Source: Candidatus Dormiibacterota bacterium (GTDB lineage Bacteria > Chloroflexota > Dormibacteria > Aeolococcales > Aeolococcaceae). Taken from it: a stretch of DNA of 64,000 nucleotides. Location: positions 38,333 through 102,332 of the forward strand of contig PLZA01000034.1 of the NCBI GenBank assembly GCA_003153505.1. Reading direction: 5' to 3'. Below, one piece after another: positions 37,936 to 46,270 of this stretch. Within the stretch, counting starts at the first letter, position 1, and each line of letters opens with the position of its first letter. The translations under genes and the position numbers were made by a program. The notes below the pieces were generated by a model. That model saw only the letters and a list, made by a program, of their open reading frames with translations. It was not told the origin of the DNA and ran no database searches.

Positions 37936-38133
37936 ATGCAGGTCTACGTCTCGCCGTATCGCGGTGCCGGTGCCGACTGGCAGCGCTGCGACTTCTGTGA
38001 CCGCACGCCGGTCGTCGTGTTCGCCCGTAGGGATGGCGCGTTCGGCTCCGCGCTGTTCTGCGCCGACTGCGAGCCGAAGGTCCGGGAAGGCGACCACAAG
38101 GTCGTGGCGAAGGTCCCGAGCGGTAGACCGTGA
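37936..38133 (+). CDS. small CxxC zinc-binding-like protein
   Basis: 65 residues with two knuckles, CDFC near residue 17 and CADC near residue 43, the spacing of a single zinc ribbon. No membrane helix. Related short CxxC proteins occur in mobile DNA of high-GC bacteria, but I cannot name a family. Its stop lies three bases before the ATG of the next gene, so they are likely co-transcribed. Confidence 0.55.
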   Translation: MQVYVSPYRGAGADWQRCDFCDRTPVVVFARRDGAFGSALFCADCEPKVREGDHKVVAKVPSGRP

Positions 38134-38136
38134 ACG

Positions 38137-38730
38137 ATGCCGTCACCTACTCCGACGATTGCGGTTGCGGTCGTCGCCGCGCTCGCGTTCGCCGTTACCG
38201 TGTGGCAGACGATCGAGAGCCGCAAGTCGATCGAGACAGCCACGAAAGCCACGGAAGCGGCGGTCCGCCAGGCTATTGCGACCGAGAAGTTGCTTGACGA
38301 GACGCTGGTCAATCGCGAGTTAGATTGGCGACCTATGCTGGTCTGGGTGCGCCGCCACGGCAACATATGGAACACCGGGCGCGGTCCCGGGTATCGCGTG
38401 GTCGTAGCGGATGGTCGAGACAAACCGACGATGCACGTCTCGCAACCCATCCCGGTCGGGGCTGGCCCTAGTCAAAACGAAATCGACGCCTTTACGTGGA
38501 TTGACTACAACGACTGGCCGAGCGGAGTACTTCCCGACGGCGCGGAATGGGGCGTCTTCTGCGAGGACCAATTCCGCAATAGGTTCCGCTTCCTCGACAA
38601 AGGCGAGCCGCCGGATATTTGTCATCCCGAGGACGAGCAGTCGGTCGTCGCGTGGCTCCGGGTGTGGCGATTGGCTAACCCGACGCGACCGGCGACTGCG
38701 AAGCCGAGGGCCATGCTATTGGATGCCTGA
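38137..38730 (+). CDS. membrane-anchored hypothetical protein
   Basis: 197 residues: one N-terminal transmembrane helix (about 8-23), a helical coiled segment to residue 65, then a soluble domain rich in Trp (WIDYNDWPSG, EWGVF, VVAWLRVWRL). The arrangement (TM, coil, small cytoplasmic domain) occurs in many unnamed accessory proteins. Three bases after the CxxC gene. No family recognised. Confidence 0.6.
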   Translation: MPSPTPTIAVAVVAALAFAVTVWQTIESRKSIETATKATEAAVRQAIATEKLLDETLVNRELDWRPMLVWVRRHGNIWNTGRGPGYRVVVADGRDKPTMHVSQPIPVGAGPSQNEIDAFTWIDYNDWPSGVLPDGAEWGVFCEDQFRNRFRFLDKGEPPDICHPEDEQSVVAWLRVWRLANPTRPATAKPRAMLLDA

Positions 38731-38807
38731 GGATCTCGAGACGACGATGGTGGCGGATGTCTGACTCCGACCGGGGCGTCCAGCGAAGCTCAAGGGCGGG
38801 CGAATTG

Positions 38808-39322
38808 ATGCGCATCGCAACCGTCGTCGTTGCCGCGCTGCTGGTGGCGGGATGTTCGGTGTTCCCAAAATCGCAGAGCGCCCCGGCAGCGACCGTAGCT
38901 CGGCCACCTGTTCACACGGTCGTTCTCGCCACCGCCTCCTGGCCACGACGGACGGCGGCGCGCAGTGGTCGATGAGGCGGGATGAGCAGGCACTCCAAGG
39001 CGGCAGCGTTGCGTCGACGGGTGCAGAGTGGGTCTCCGTCGGCGGGTCAGGTTCCATCTATGTCAGCGGGTTCACCGCCGGCATCGACCGCAGCACCGAC
39101 TCCGGTCGGCCGTGGAGCACGCTGCGCCTTCCGATGCCCGCAATCGGCACGCCGGGGACGAGCCAGTACTGCTCGATCGCTGAGCGGGGAACATCCTTGC
39201 TGGTTACTGTGCGCGAGTCCGTGAGCGATGCCCCGAAGTCGTACTTCGAATTGAGTGACGATGGCGGCGCCAGGTGGACGCAAGTCACCACTCCCTCGGG
39301 AGTGACTGCCCTATTGTGCTGA
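38808..39322 (+). pseudogene. frameshifted lipoprotein with Asp-box (BNR) repeats
   Basis: The ATG at 38808 opens a lipoprotein signal (MRIATVVVAALLVAGCS, lipobox LVAGC) that runs out of frame near 38930. From about 38930 another frame carries TTDGGAQW, STDSGRPWS and SDDGGARWTQ, all S/T-x-D-x-G-x-x-W Asp boxes of the beta-propeller/BNR type, up to the stop at 39320-39322. One missing base, or two extra, would join them. Either a recent frameshift or a sequencing error; the intact form would be a surface propeller fragment of about 170 residues. Confidence 0.65.
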
Positions 39323-39325
39323 CGG

Positions 39326-39350
39326 AGCGGGCTCATGCCCGCTTCGGTTT
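39326..39350. terminator. hairpin terminator between convergent genes
   Basis: AGCGGGC and GCCCGCT form a 7-bp G+C-rich stem with a TCAT loop, followed by TCGGTTT. It separates the Asp-box pseudogene (plus) from the convergent Cys-rich small gene (minus) and could serve both strands. The T run is weak. Confidence 0.5.
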
Positions 39351-39573
39351 ACACCGGGTCGACGAGGAGTCTGCGAGTGTGCCCGGCCGACGCCAACGCG
39401 GCAAGGAACCGGCGCACCGTTCCGCCCGGATGGTTCTGATGCGCGGTGCAGTTGAGCCAGATCTGGCGGTCCGTGGCCACCGCGGCCATGGGCTCACCGC
39501 AGTCGCAGAATGGGGTCTCGCGTTCGGCGCGCTCGATGAGCGCCACGATGCGGGTGTCGTCTCTCGTTGTCAT
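39349..39573 (-). CDS. small Cys-containing protein divergent from TetR
   Basis: 74 residues, soluble. CDCGEPM in the middle and WLNCTAH further on give a CxC...C/H pattern that may bind metal. Start taken at the ATG at 39573, which has GGAG six bases upstream; an ATG at 39591 is less likely. It shares its promoter region with the divergent TetR gene and is therefore a likely target of that repressor. No family recognised. Confidence 0.6.
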   Translation of the reverse strand: MTTRDDTRIVALIERAERETPFCDCGEPMAAVATDRQIWLNCTAHQNHPGGTVRRFLAALASAGHTRRLLVDPV

Positions 39574-39592
39574 ATTGATCTCCAGTAACATC

Positions 39593-39612
39593 GATACGAT
39601 GCGTTCCGTATC
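39593..39612. promoter_or_regulatory. inverted-repeat operator for the TetR regulator
   Basis: GATACG and CGTATC separated by eight bases form a 20-bp dyad between the divergent small gene and the TetR gene. The right arm overlaps the -10 box of the TetR gene, so binding would block its own transcription. Dyads of this size are typical TetR-family operators. Confidence 0.6.
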
Positions 39613-39614
39613 AT
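39609..39614 (+). promoter_or_regulatory. -10 box TATCAT of the TetR gene
   Basis: TATCAT nine bases before the TetR ATG at 39624 and overlapping the operator dyad; no ribosome binding site, so probably leaderless. Confidence 0.5.
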
Positions 39615-39623
39615 AGCAGCCCC

Positions 39624-40247
39624 ATGACAAATGACAGCTCCTCCCCTCCGCCATCGGCCTCGAGCCACCAAGCGCCGGCGCGTGGCGGCCGGCCCCGAAG
39701 CGAACGCGCCCATCAGGCGATCCTGACCGCCGCCCGAGAGCTCCTGATCGAAAAGGGCTTCGCCGCAATGCGGCTCGAGCATGTCGCCGCTCGAGCGGGC
39801 GTTGGCAAGGCGACGATCTACCGGCGCTGGGCATCGAAAGAAGCGCTCGCCCAGGACTTGCTCGCCCATCTGGCCGCGCCGCATATCGCCGTGGCCGATT
39901 CAGGCGACACACGCGAGGAGTTGCTCGCCGCGGTGACCAATCCGATGCGGGCTGTGACCGAGACGGATTTTGGACCGGTGATCAGGGCCCTGCTGTCGCA
40001 GATCGCGAGCGACCCTTCGATCGGTGACCCGTTTCGCGCGACCGTTGTCGAGGCTCGGCGCGCCGAGATCGCCAAGGTGATCGAACGCGGGATCGCGCGT
40101 GGTGACCTCCGCGCTGATGCCGACGCCGGGGTCGCGACCGAGTTGCTGGTCGGGCCCGTCTACTTCCGCTTGATGTTCGGGGGGGTCCTCGACCTCGATT
40201 TCGCGAAGCGCGTCGTCGACAGCGCCATGCGCGGCTTCACCGCCTGA
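39624..40247 (+). CDS. TetR/AcrR family transcriptional regulator
   Basis: 207 residues. After a 20-residue Ser/Pro-rich tail, the HTH domain reads AILTAARELLIEKGFAAMRLEHVAARAGVGKATIYRRWASKEAL, a textbook TetR N-terminus (broken here over about residues 32-75). The C-terminal ligand-binding domain resembles the TetR_C_11/16 group (PVYFRLMFGG). It most likely represses itself and the divergent Cys-containing gene through the 20-bp dyad. Ligand unknown. Confidence 0.92.
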   Translation: MTNDSSSPPPSASSHQAPARGGRPRSERAHQAILTAARELLIEKGFAAMRLEHVAARAGVGKATIYRRWASKEALAQDLLAHLAAPHIAVADSGDTREELLAAVTNPMRAVTETDFGPVIRALLSQIASDPSIGDPFRATVVEARRAEIAKVIERGIARGDLRADADAGVATELLVGPVYFRLMFGGVLDLDFAKRVVDSAMRGFTA

Positions 40248-40273
40248 GCCGCACCTGGCCGCGGTTCAGGCGC

Positions 40274-41446
40274 TCAATCGCTCGGCGTGATCGACTCGCC
40301 CGCCTCGAGCCGGAGTTCATCGCTGTCGGCGTCGTAGACATACTCGTTGACGGTGCCGGCCGCGCCGCCACGGAGGCGGAACTTGTGCTGACCAAGCGCC
40401 TCGACCTCGTCCAGCCAGAGGATGTTGCCGGGGTCGGCTCCGTGCGTTCTGAACACGCCCGCGAGGCGAAGATGACGAACGCGAAAGCCGCATCCGACGA
40501 CAACGCACCACTCCTCGTCAGGGCTGATCGCGGCAGCACGTGCCCCACCGTACATGTCGTCGAGCAGCAGCCATGGGAGCGTCTCGCCCTCCGCGCAGAC
40601 CATGGAACCGAGCTCTTGCCAGACGACAAATCGCGAAGTCCGGCAGAGGACGGTGCCGACGGGCTTTCCTTTGGCGAGCACCCGTTCTCCGCCATGAGGA
40701 TCCAGCTCGAAGGTCGTGCCGGCCTCGGCGGTGGACTCTGCGCCGTCGCCACGGAGTGCGGCCGCGAGCTGACGCTCCTCGGCATACGCTGCCGAGACCT
40801 TGGGCCGCAAAGATGCGCGGCGTTTTGCCTCGTCGATGATGTCGCGCGGTTCTGCAATCGTGTCCGTGTCGGCGTCGTAGATCCATTCCCGCATGGTCCA
40901 CGCATTCCCGAGGCCCCAGCGGGTCGAGAGGGCGAATCGGTGCGCGCTGAGCGCTCTCACGCCGGTGAATAGGACGGCATCGACGAGGTCTCCCGTCATG
41001 GGCTGATGGAGCTGCCAGCGCTCGTGAAACGGATGCCGCCAATGCGACCGCATCTCACGACCAGGACGAAGCGGGAACGCGATGAACCCGAGTCCAATGA
41101 CGACACACCACAGCTCGTCCTCACTGATCGCAGCCCCGCGTGGCCCCTCCCACATCCGAGCGACGCATGCCCATGGCAGGTTGTCGCCCTGGACATGTAC
41201 TCGGTCAGACCGCTCGGACCAGACGACGTAGTGGGGCGAGCGAGACATCACATATCCCTGCGCGCGTCCGTCAACCAGAACGTTTTCGACCATCGCGCCG
41301 GGCATCAGACCAGGCTTGAGATCAAAGACCCGACCGCCCAGATCCGCCTGCGTTGTCGTGTTCAGCGGCTCCGTGTTCGGCTGACCAATCGTGTGCTCGT
41401 GGCCGTGCCCCACCGAAGGAATTCGGCTGAAGAACTTCATCGACAT
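40274..41446 (-). CDS. two-copy internal-repeat protein of unknown function
   Basis: 390 residues with no signal peptide or membrane helix. Residues 53-195 and 252-377 are two copies of one domain: both have a YVVW/FVVW strand, then LPW, then RGAAISEDELWCVVIG or RAAAISPDEEWCVVVG, then a YDAD end (WIYDADTDTI, YVYDADSDEL). Each copy looks like a beta-rich unit of about 130 residues. I do not recognise the domain. ATG at 41446 with GGAG upstream. Convergent with the TetR gene. Confidence 0.75.
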   Translation of the reverse strand: MSMKFFSRIPSVGHGHEHTIGQPNTEPLNTTTQADLGGRVFDLKPGLMPGAMVENVLVDGRAQGYVMSRSPHYVVWSERSDRVHVQGDNLPWACVARMWEGPRGAAISEDELWCVVIGLGFIAFPLRPGREMRSHWRHPFHERWQLHQPMTGDLVDAVLFTGVRALSAHRFALSTRWGLGNAWTMREWIYDADTDTIAEPRDIIDEAKRRASLRPKVSAAYAEERQLAAALRGDGAESTAEAGTTFELDPHGGERVLAKGKPVGTVLCRTSRFVVWQELGSMVCAEGETLPWLLLDDMYGGARAAAISPDEEWCVVVGCGFRVRHLRLAGVFRTHGADPGNILWLDEVEALGQHKFRLRGGAAGTVNEYVYDADSDELRLEAGESITPSD

Positions 41447-41648
41447 GCTCGTCTCCGTGTGCTCGCCGAGAGTTCGACGAGTGGCATGCCGATACAGCAG
41501 CTCCTCCGTCGAGCTGGACGGCGGCGGAACCGAGCGGTCCGGGGCGGCCGACGTGCTCCGCAGCATGCGCTTGCCCGGACTGCTGACCTGACTCACCACC
41601 AACCTGTGACAACCTCCCGCGGTACAGTGGCCCCCACGGAGGTAGGTC

Positions 41649-42131
41649 ATGACCGGTCCGCGTGCGCGGGTCGTGGTGTTGTTGGCTGCGGGTGGGGCGC
41701 TTGTCGGATGTGGCGACACCGTCACCGGAGCGGCAACCCCCACAACGACCCCAGCCTACATTCAGCAGTACGCGAACGCGGGAGCGGCGCTGGACACGGC
41801 CACGACCACCTGGGACACGCTCGGGCAATCACTGGTCGCGGCGGGAACCAACACCGTCGCCAACGAAGCTCCGATCAACGCGTCCTATGCGCAGGCGCTC
41901 CAGACATTCGGCGATGCCCTCCTCGCGATCCAGTTTCCGGCCACGGCGATGAATGACGTCCACACGCTGGTCAACGCAGCGGCCACAGTCAGGACCGACC
42001 TCGCCGGTGTCGCGAGCGGTGCGGTGCCTACGATGCAATTCGTCAGTGATGAGTCCAACCTTCAGGCCGCGATCAACCTCGTCCAGCGGGACCTAGGCGT
42101 AGGGTCGAGCACCCCGATCGCCGGCGCGTGA
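41649..42131 (+). CDS. small lipoprotein, unknown
   Basis: 160 residues. The signal peptide ends in GALVGC, a lipobox, so the product should be lipid-anchored outside the cell. The mature part is Ala/Thr/Asn-rich and mostly helical with heptad-like spacing, without Cys or catalytic motifs. GGAGGTAGG eight bases before the ATG is a strong ribosome binding site. No family recognised. Confidence 0.7.
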   Translation: MTGPRARVVVLLAAGGALVGCGDTVTGAATPTTTPAYIQQYANAGAALDTATTTWDTLGQSLVAAGTNTVANEAPINASYAQALQTFGDALLAIQFPATAMNDVHTLVNAAATVRTDLAGVASGAVPTMQFVSDESNLQAAINLVQRDLGVGSSTPIAGA

Positions 42132-42136
42132 CCGAG

Positions 42137-42319
42137 TCACGCGCCAAACACGGTCAGACCGGTGGTGGGCACCGGTGCGAGTCCGGGCCACGGTGCCGGC
42201 GGGGCGCTCGCCACCGGAGGTGTTTCGCTCCCGCCCGGGTCGAACCGGAACGGCGGATATTCGTCGCGCATCAGGAGCACGTAGACGAGCACCCGGAACA
42301 CCCAGCGATTCAGGCCCAT
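42137..42319 (-). CDS. DUF4389-like short membrane protein
   Basis: 60 residues: FRVLVYVLLMRDEYPPFRF is the conserved end of DUF4389 domains (membrane helix followed by YPPF), then a Pro/Ala-rich tail. Full DUF4389 proteins carry more of the domain, so this is a short relative. It starts 11 bases after the TauE-like gene and is the last gene of the liv operon. Function unknown. Confidence 0.55.
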   Translation of the reverse strand: MGLNRWVFRVLVYVLLMRDEYPPFRFDPGGSETPPVASAPPAPWPGLAPVPTTGLTVFGA

Positions 42320-42330
42320 CACGGGTTTGC

Positions 42331-43092
42331 CTACAGCAGTTGATGCAGCGCAAACGCAACGCCGAAGGCAACGACGAGCGTGCGCAGCACAACTGGATGG
42401 AGGCGGCGAGCCAGGGTCACGCCGATGAAGCCACCCGCAGCGCTCATCGGCATCATGACCAGCACCGCGAGCCATGACACGGGCCCGAAGAACGCGAAAT
42501 AGACGGCCGCGACGATGTTGATGATCAGCGACATCATGCCCTTGAGCGCGTTGATGCGCTGCAGGTCATCGCGGATGAAGAGCCCCAGCACCGCGAGCAT
42601 CATCACGCCGAGACCGGCGCCGAAGAATGCGCCGTAGATGCCGCCGAGGAACTGCGCCACGGCGAGGATGGGCGAGCGGTGCTGTTCCCGCTCCGGCCGG
42701 CGCGAGCGCACTCGCGAGGTGACGACCGGCTGGAGCAGGAGCAGCGCGCATGCGAGCAGGATCAGCCACGGCACGATCGCCGCGAAGATGTGGTTCGACG
42801 TTCGGGTCAGCAGGATCGCGCCGACCACGGCGCCGGCGACGCTGATCGGGCCGAGGAAGCCCACGCGGTCGCGCTGCATGGTCAGCTCGGCGCGGTACGC
42901 GACGCTGCCCCCCGCATAACCCGGGAGGATGCCGAGCGTACTGGTCACGTTCGCCGCCAGCGCGGGGAAGCCGATCAGGAGCAGGGCCGGGAATGACAGG
43001 AGGGTCCCGCCGCCGGCGACCGCGTTCACCGCACCGGCGACGAAGGCCGCGCCGGCGACCAGAAGCAACTGGGCTGCGTCGAGATGTATCAC
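42331..43092 (-). CDS. TauE/SafE family anion exporter
   Basis: 253 residues, eight hydrophobic helices in two related halves; AGAVNAVAGGGTLLSFPALL and GGIYGAFFGAGLGVMMLAVLG (about residues 20-40 and 150-170) are the paired Gly-rich motifs of the TauE/SafE family. Members export sulfite, sulfonates or organic anions. ATG at 43092 overlaps the aldolase gene by 4 bases. In this operon it may export or import a product of the catabolic pathway; substrate unknown. Confidence 0.88.
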   Translation of the reverse strand: MIHLDAAQLLLVAGAAFVAGAVNAVAGGGTLLSFPALLLIGFPALAANVTSTLGILPGYAGGSVAYRAELTMQRDRVGFLGPISVAGAVVGAILLTRTSNHIFAAIVPWLILLACALLLLQPVVTSRVRSRRPEREQHRSPILAVAQFLGGIYGAFFGAGLGVMMLAVLGLFIRDDLQRINALKGMMSLIINIVAAVYFAFFGPVSWLAVLVMMPMSAAGGFIGVTLARRLHPVVLRTLVVAFGVAFALHQLL

Positions 43093-43766
43093 CGGTCGCC
43101 CGGCGCGTTCCGGTCGCGTGCGGCCTGATGGCGCAGGCCGAGGATGTCAACGCTCAACTCGCCTGCGGAGAGGCGCTCGCGAATCGCCGCCTCGTGTGCC
43201 ACGAGCGCCACAACATCGCGGGCCACATCGACGGCCGCGCCGGCGGCGATGCAGACGACACCGTCGTCGTCGGCGACGATGACGTCACCAGGCTCGACCA
43301 TCTGGCCGGCGCACACCACGCCGGTGTTCACCGCTCCGGGTCCCTGCTTCGTCGTGCCCTGCGCGGAGACCCATCGCGACCACACCGGGAACCCCAGCGT
43401 GCGCAATGCGTCCACGTCGCGCACCCCGGCATCGATAACGGCAGCGATCACTCCGTGGGCGCGCAGCGAGGTGGCCAGCAACTCCCCGATGACGCCCGCG
43501 CTCCCGGGAGGATCGGTGGCGATGACCAGCACATCGCCGGGAATGCACCGCTCCACTGCCATGTGAATCATCAGGTTGTCGGCGGGCGGGCAGAGCACGG
43601 TGACAGCGGGGCCGGCGAGCCGGGCGCCCTGCTGGATCGGGCGGATGGCCGGGTGGAGCAGCCCGGCCTTACCGTATGCCTCGTGGGCTGCGGCGACGCC
43701 GTGAATGGCAAGGGTGGCCACGGCAGCGGATGGGACTCGCCCAGCCAACCGCGTGCCGTCAGACAT
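43089..43766 (-). CDS. RraA-like / 4-hydroxy-4-methyl-2-oxoglutarate aldolase family protein
   Basis: 225 residues. GELLATSLRAHGVIAAVIDAGVRDVDALR matches the RraA/HMG-CHA aldolase core, with the Arg and Asp of the [GA]xRD motif that bind the oxo-acid and the metal. Members of this family cleave 4-carboxy-4-hydroxy-2-oxoadipate to pyruvate and oxaloacetate at the end of meta-cleavage pathways, or act as RNase E inhibitors (RraA). Next to an FAA hydrolase and a liv transporter the aldolase role is favoured. Confidence 0.82.
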   Translation of the reverse strand: MSDGTRLAGRVPSAAVATLAIHGVAAAHEAYGKAGLLHPAIRPIQQGARLAGPAVTVLCPPADNLMIHMAVERCIPGDVLVIATDPPGSAGVIGELLATSLRAHGVIAAVIDAGVRDVDALRTLGFPVWSRWVSAQGTTKQGPGAVNTGVVCAGQMVEPGDVIVADDDGVVCIAAGAAVDVARDVVALVAHEAAIRERLSAGELSVDILGLRHQAARDRNAPGDR

Positions 43767-44671
43767 CAGGCCGGCGCTGCCACCACGGTGTTGCGGAGCG
43801 TCCCGATGCCTTCGATCTCCGACTCCATCACGTCACCGGGCTGCAGGTACTCCGGTGGAGTGCGCGCGAAGCCGACTCCCTCCGGGGTGCCGGTCGCGAT
43901 CAGCATCCCGGGCAGCAGAGTCATGCCGACCGACAGCCACTCGATGATCGCGTCCACGGGGTAGATCATGTCGCGGCTGTTGGCATCCTGCTTGACCGCG
44001 CCGTTGATCCGCAGCTGAAGGTGCAACGACTGCACGTCGGCGACCTCGTCTCGAGTCAGCACCCACGGACCGACCGGGCACGAACCATCGAGGCTCTTGC
44101 CCTTGAACCACTGTCCACCCCAGCCGTTCTGGATGTCACGCGCGGTGACGTCGTTGAGCACGGTGTAGCCGAAGATGTGGCCGAGCGCATCCTCGCGTTT
44201 GATGTTGGCGCCGCGGCGCCCGATGACCACACCCAGCTCGACCTCCCAGTCGATCTTGGTGCTCACCGACGGATCGATGCGGATATCCGCGTACGGCGAG
44301 GTGATGGTCGTGATGGCCTTCGTGAAGATGGTCGGCGGTCCAACCTCGGTGTTGAGCGCGCGTGCGCCTTCCTCGGCGTGCTTCTGGTAGTTGCGACCGA
44401 TCGCCAGGACGTTGCCCCGCGGCGGATCGAACGGGGGCAGCAGGGTCAGGTCCGAGATCGTTCGAACCGCGTTCGAAGGCGCTGACGACGCGAGGACGCG
44501 AAGCCGGTCGAGGCCCTCGTCTCCGGCATCGATCACGCCGAGGATCGTCGCAGGCAACGCGTCCCCCGAGCCGTTGGCCGCGGCGGCGACATCGATGATC
44601 TCGTCGCTTGCGCCGTCGCGTCCCACACCCAGGCGTGGCGCCCCACCATCGCGAAACATGAGCAGTTTCAT
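43766..44671 (-). CDS. fumarylacetoacetate hydrolase family protein
   Basis: 301 residues. DWEVELGVVIGR carries the metal-binding E-x-E of the FAH family, and KGKSLDGSCPVGPWV and TGTPEGVGFART are its other two signatures. FAH-family enzymes hydrolyse or decarboxylate acylpyruvates (for example 2-hydroxyhepta-2,4-diene-dioate isomerase/decarboxylase). Here it overlaps the aldolase gene by one base (TGATG) and follows the transporter ATPase with a 4-base overlap, so they probably act on the imported compound. Confidence 0.9.
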   Translation of the reverse strand: MKLLMFRDGGAPRLGVGRDGASDEIIDVAAAANGSGDALPATILGVIDAGDEGLDRLRVLASSAPSNAVRTISDLTLLPPFDPPRGNVLAIGRNYQKHAEEGARALNTEVGPPTIFTKAITTITSPYADIRIDPSVSTKIDWEVELGVVIGRRGANIKREDALGHIFGYTVLNDVTARDIQNGWGGQWFKGKSLDGSCPVGPWVLTRDEVADVQSLHLQLRINGAVKQDANSRDMIYPVDAIIEWLSVGMTLLPGMLIATGTPEGVGFARTPPEYLQPGDVMESEIEGIGTLRNTVVAAPA

Positions 44672-45462
44672 ACCTTGTTCGCCTCCGAGCTGGACGCTGA
44701 GCTGAGACTCGTCGCCGCTCCCAAAAACAGTTCCTCGAAATCCTGGCGATCGAGGAGTTCGCCGGGTCGACCTTCCATACGGATGGATCCAGACACAAGA
44801 ACAGACGTATATGCGGCGATTTCGAGCGCGGCACGAGCGCGCTGCTCGACGAGCAGCACCGCCTTGCCCAGCTTGCCGAGACCGCTCACCTGCTCGCGGA
44901 GCAGCCGGTCCGCGAGCTGCGGGGCGAGGTTGGCCGTCGGCTCGTCGAGGATCAGCACCTTGGGGTCGAGCATGAGCACACGCGCGATCGCGAGCATCTT
45001 GCGTTCGCCGCCGCTCAGCTTGTCCGCTCGACGTTTGAGCATCGGCTTGAGCGCGGGAAAAACCTCGACGACCTCCGGCACACGCTCCCGGATGGTATGC
45101 GCAGGCAACAGATACCCGCCCATCTCGAGATTCTCGAGCACGGTTAGCGGTTCGAAGATGTCCTGCACTTGAGGGACGTAGCCGACCCCGCGCCGCGCGA
45201 GCTCCTCGGGACGGCGGTTGGTGACCTCCTGGTCGCCGAGCATGATCCGCCCGCTGGTCACCCGCAGGATGCCCACGAGTGCCTTGAGCAGCGTGCTCTT
45301 CCCGGCGCCGTTGGGCCCGATGACGGCGACGATCTCGCCCGGTCCGACGCTGAGCGTGATGTTCTGGATGACCGGGACCCCGCCGTAGCCGGCGGTGATT
45401 CCCTCCGCGCGCAGGAGCGCTTCCGGACGCCCCTCGGGCGCTGCCGCGCTGTTATCCGACAA
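44668..45462 (-). CDS. livF: branched-chain-type ABC transporter ATP-binding protein (LivF-like)
   Basis: About 264 residues: Walker A GPNGAGKST, Q-loop YVPQVQDIF, signature LSGGERKML, Walker B VLILDEPT. The short length and lack of a C-terminal regulatory domain fit LivF rather than LivG. The start is uncertain: TTG codons at 45462 and 45474 overlap the end of livG by 11 or 23 bases, while a GTG at 45525 would overlap by 74. Confidence 0.9.
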   Translation of the reverse strand: MSDNSAAAPEGRPEALLRAEGITAGYGGVPVIQNITLSVGPGEIVAVIGPNGAGKSTLLKALVGILRVTSGRIMLGDQEVTNRRPEELARRGVGYVPQVQDIFEPLTVLENLEMGGYLLPAHTIRERVPEVVEVFPALKPMLKRRADKLSGGERKMLAIARVLMLDPKVLILDEPTANLAPQLADRLLREQVSGLGKLGKAVLLVEQRARAALEIAAYTSVLVSGSIRMEGRPGELLDRQDFEELFLGAATSLSSASSSEANKV

Positions 45463-46270
45463 GGTACGCGTCAACAATTTCGCGTTGCTGCCGGAGTGCG
45501 GCCATCGTGCCCTGGCCGATGACACTCCCCTGGGCCATCACGATGACCGGGTCGCACATGCGCTCGATCATGTGCAGTTCGTGTTCCACGATCAGGATGG
45601 TCAACCCGTCATCGCGGAGCGCCTCGCAGTAATCGGCGATCTCTCCGATGATCGACGGGTGTACGCCTGACATCGGCTCGTCGAGGAGCAGCAACCGCGG
45701 CTGCAGCATCAATGCGCGCATGATCTCGACGAGACGTTTCTGTCCGCCGCTGAGTGAGCTCGCGTAGTCCGATTCCTTGGCGGTCATACGGAAACGGTCG
45801 AGCAGAGCCCGCGCCTCGGCCACCAGCCGATCCTCGTCCGCTCTCCAGTAGCGCTTGCCGAGGAGCGCTCCGACGAGCGAGTCACCGCGGTTGTGCGGCG
45901 CTGCGGCGAGCAGGTTCTCGAGGACGGTGAGCTGGGCGAACTCGGACGGCAGCTGAAACGTCCGCACGAGACCGCGACGGGCGCGCCGGAATGCCGGCAG
46001 CGAGGTGACATCGTGGCCGTCGAATGTGATCGTGCCGGAGCTTGCCGGCAGCGTCCCGGCGAGCACCGCGAGGAACGTCGACTTCCCGGCGCCGTTCGGG
46101 CCGATGAGACCGGTGATGCGTCCCGGCAGCACGTCGATCGAGACATCCTCGACTGCGCGCACACCGTCGAAATGGCGGCTGACATGGGTGGCAACCAGGA
46201 GCGGGCGCTGGGAGAGAGGCTGCTGCGCCGCAGCGGGGGTCGCGGCGACGGCGTCAGTTTCCACCGGCAT
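45452..46270 (-). CDS. livG: branched-chain-type ABC transporter ATP-binding protein (LivG-like)
   Basis: 272 residues: Walker A GPNGAGKST, FQLP Q-loop, LSGGQKRLVE signature and LLLLDEPMSGVHP Walker B. The RTFQ and the C-terminal VIGQGT motif are LivG-type. Overlaps the livM gene by 17 bases. Confidence 0.92.
   Translation of the reverse strand: MPVETDAVAATPAAAQQPLSQRPLLVATHVSRHFDGVRAVEDVSIDVLPGRITGLIGPNGAGKSTFLAVLAGTLPASSGTITFDGHDVTSLPAFRRARRGLVRTFQLPSEFAQLTVLENLLAAAPHNRGDSLVGALLGKRYWRADEDRLVAEARALLDRFRMTAKESDYASSLSGGQKRLVEIMRALMLQPRLLLLDEPMSGVHPSIIGEIADYCEALRDDGLTILIVEHELHMIERMCDPVIVMAQGSVIGQGTMAALRQQREIVDAYLVG

Noticed and set aside
37449-39348. Search for the 3' half of tmRNA (T arm followed by GTGCCCC) and a tag frame ending in Ala-Ala-stop
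   Set aside because: Neither was found on the plus strand after the 5' segment, so a complete ssrA cannot be annotated.
37449-42131. Search for an integrase, transposase or CRISPR array in the accessory segment
   Set aside because: No tyrosine or serine recombinase, DDE transposase or regular direct-repeat array was visible.
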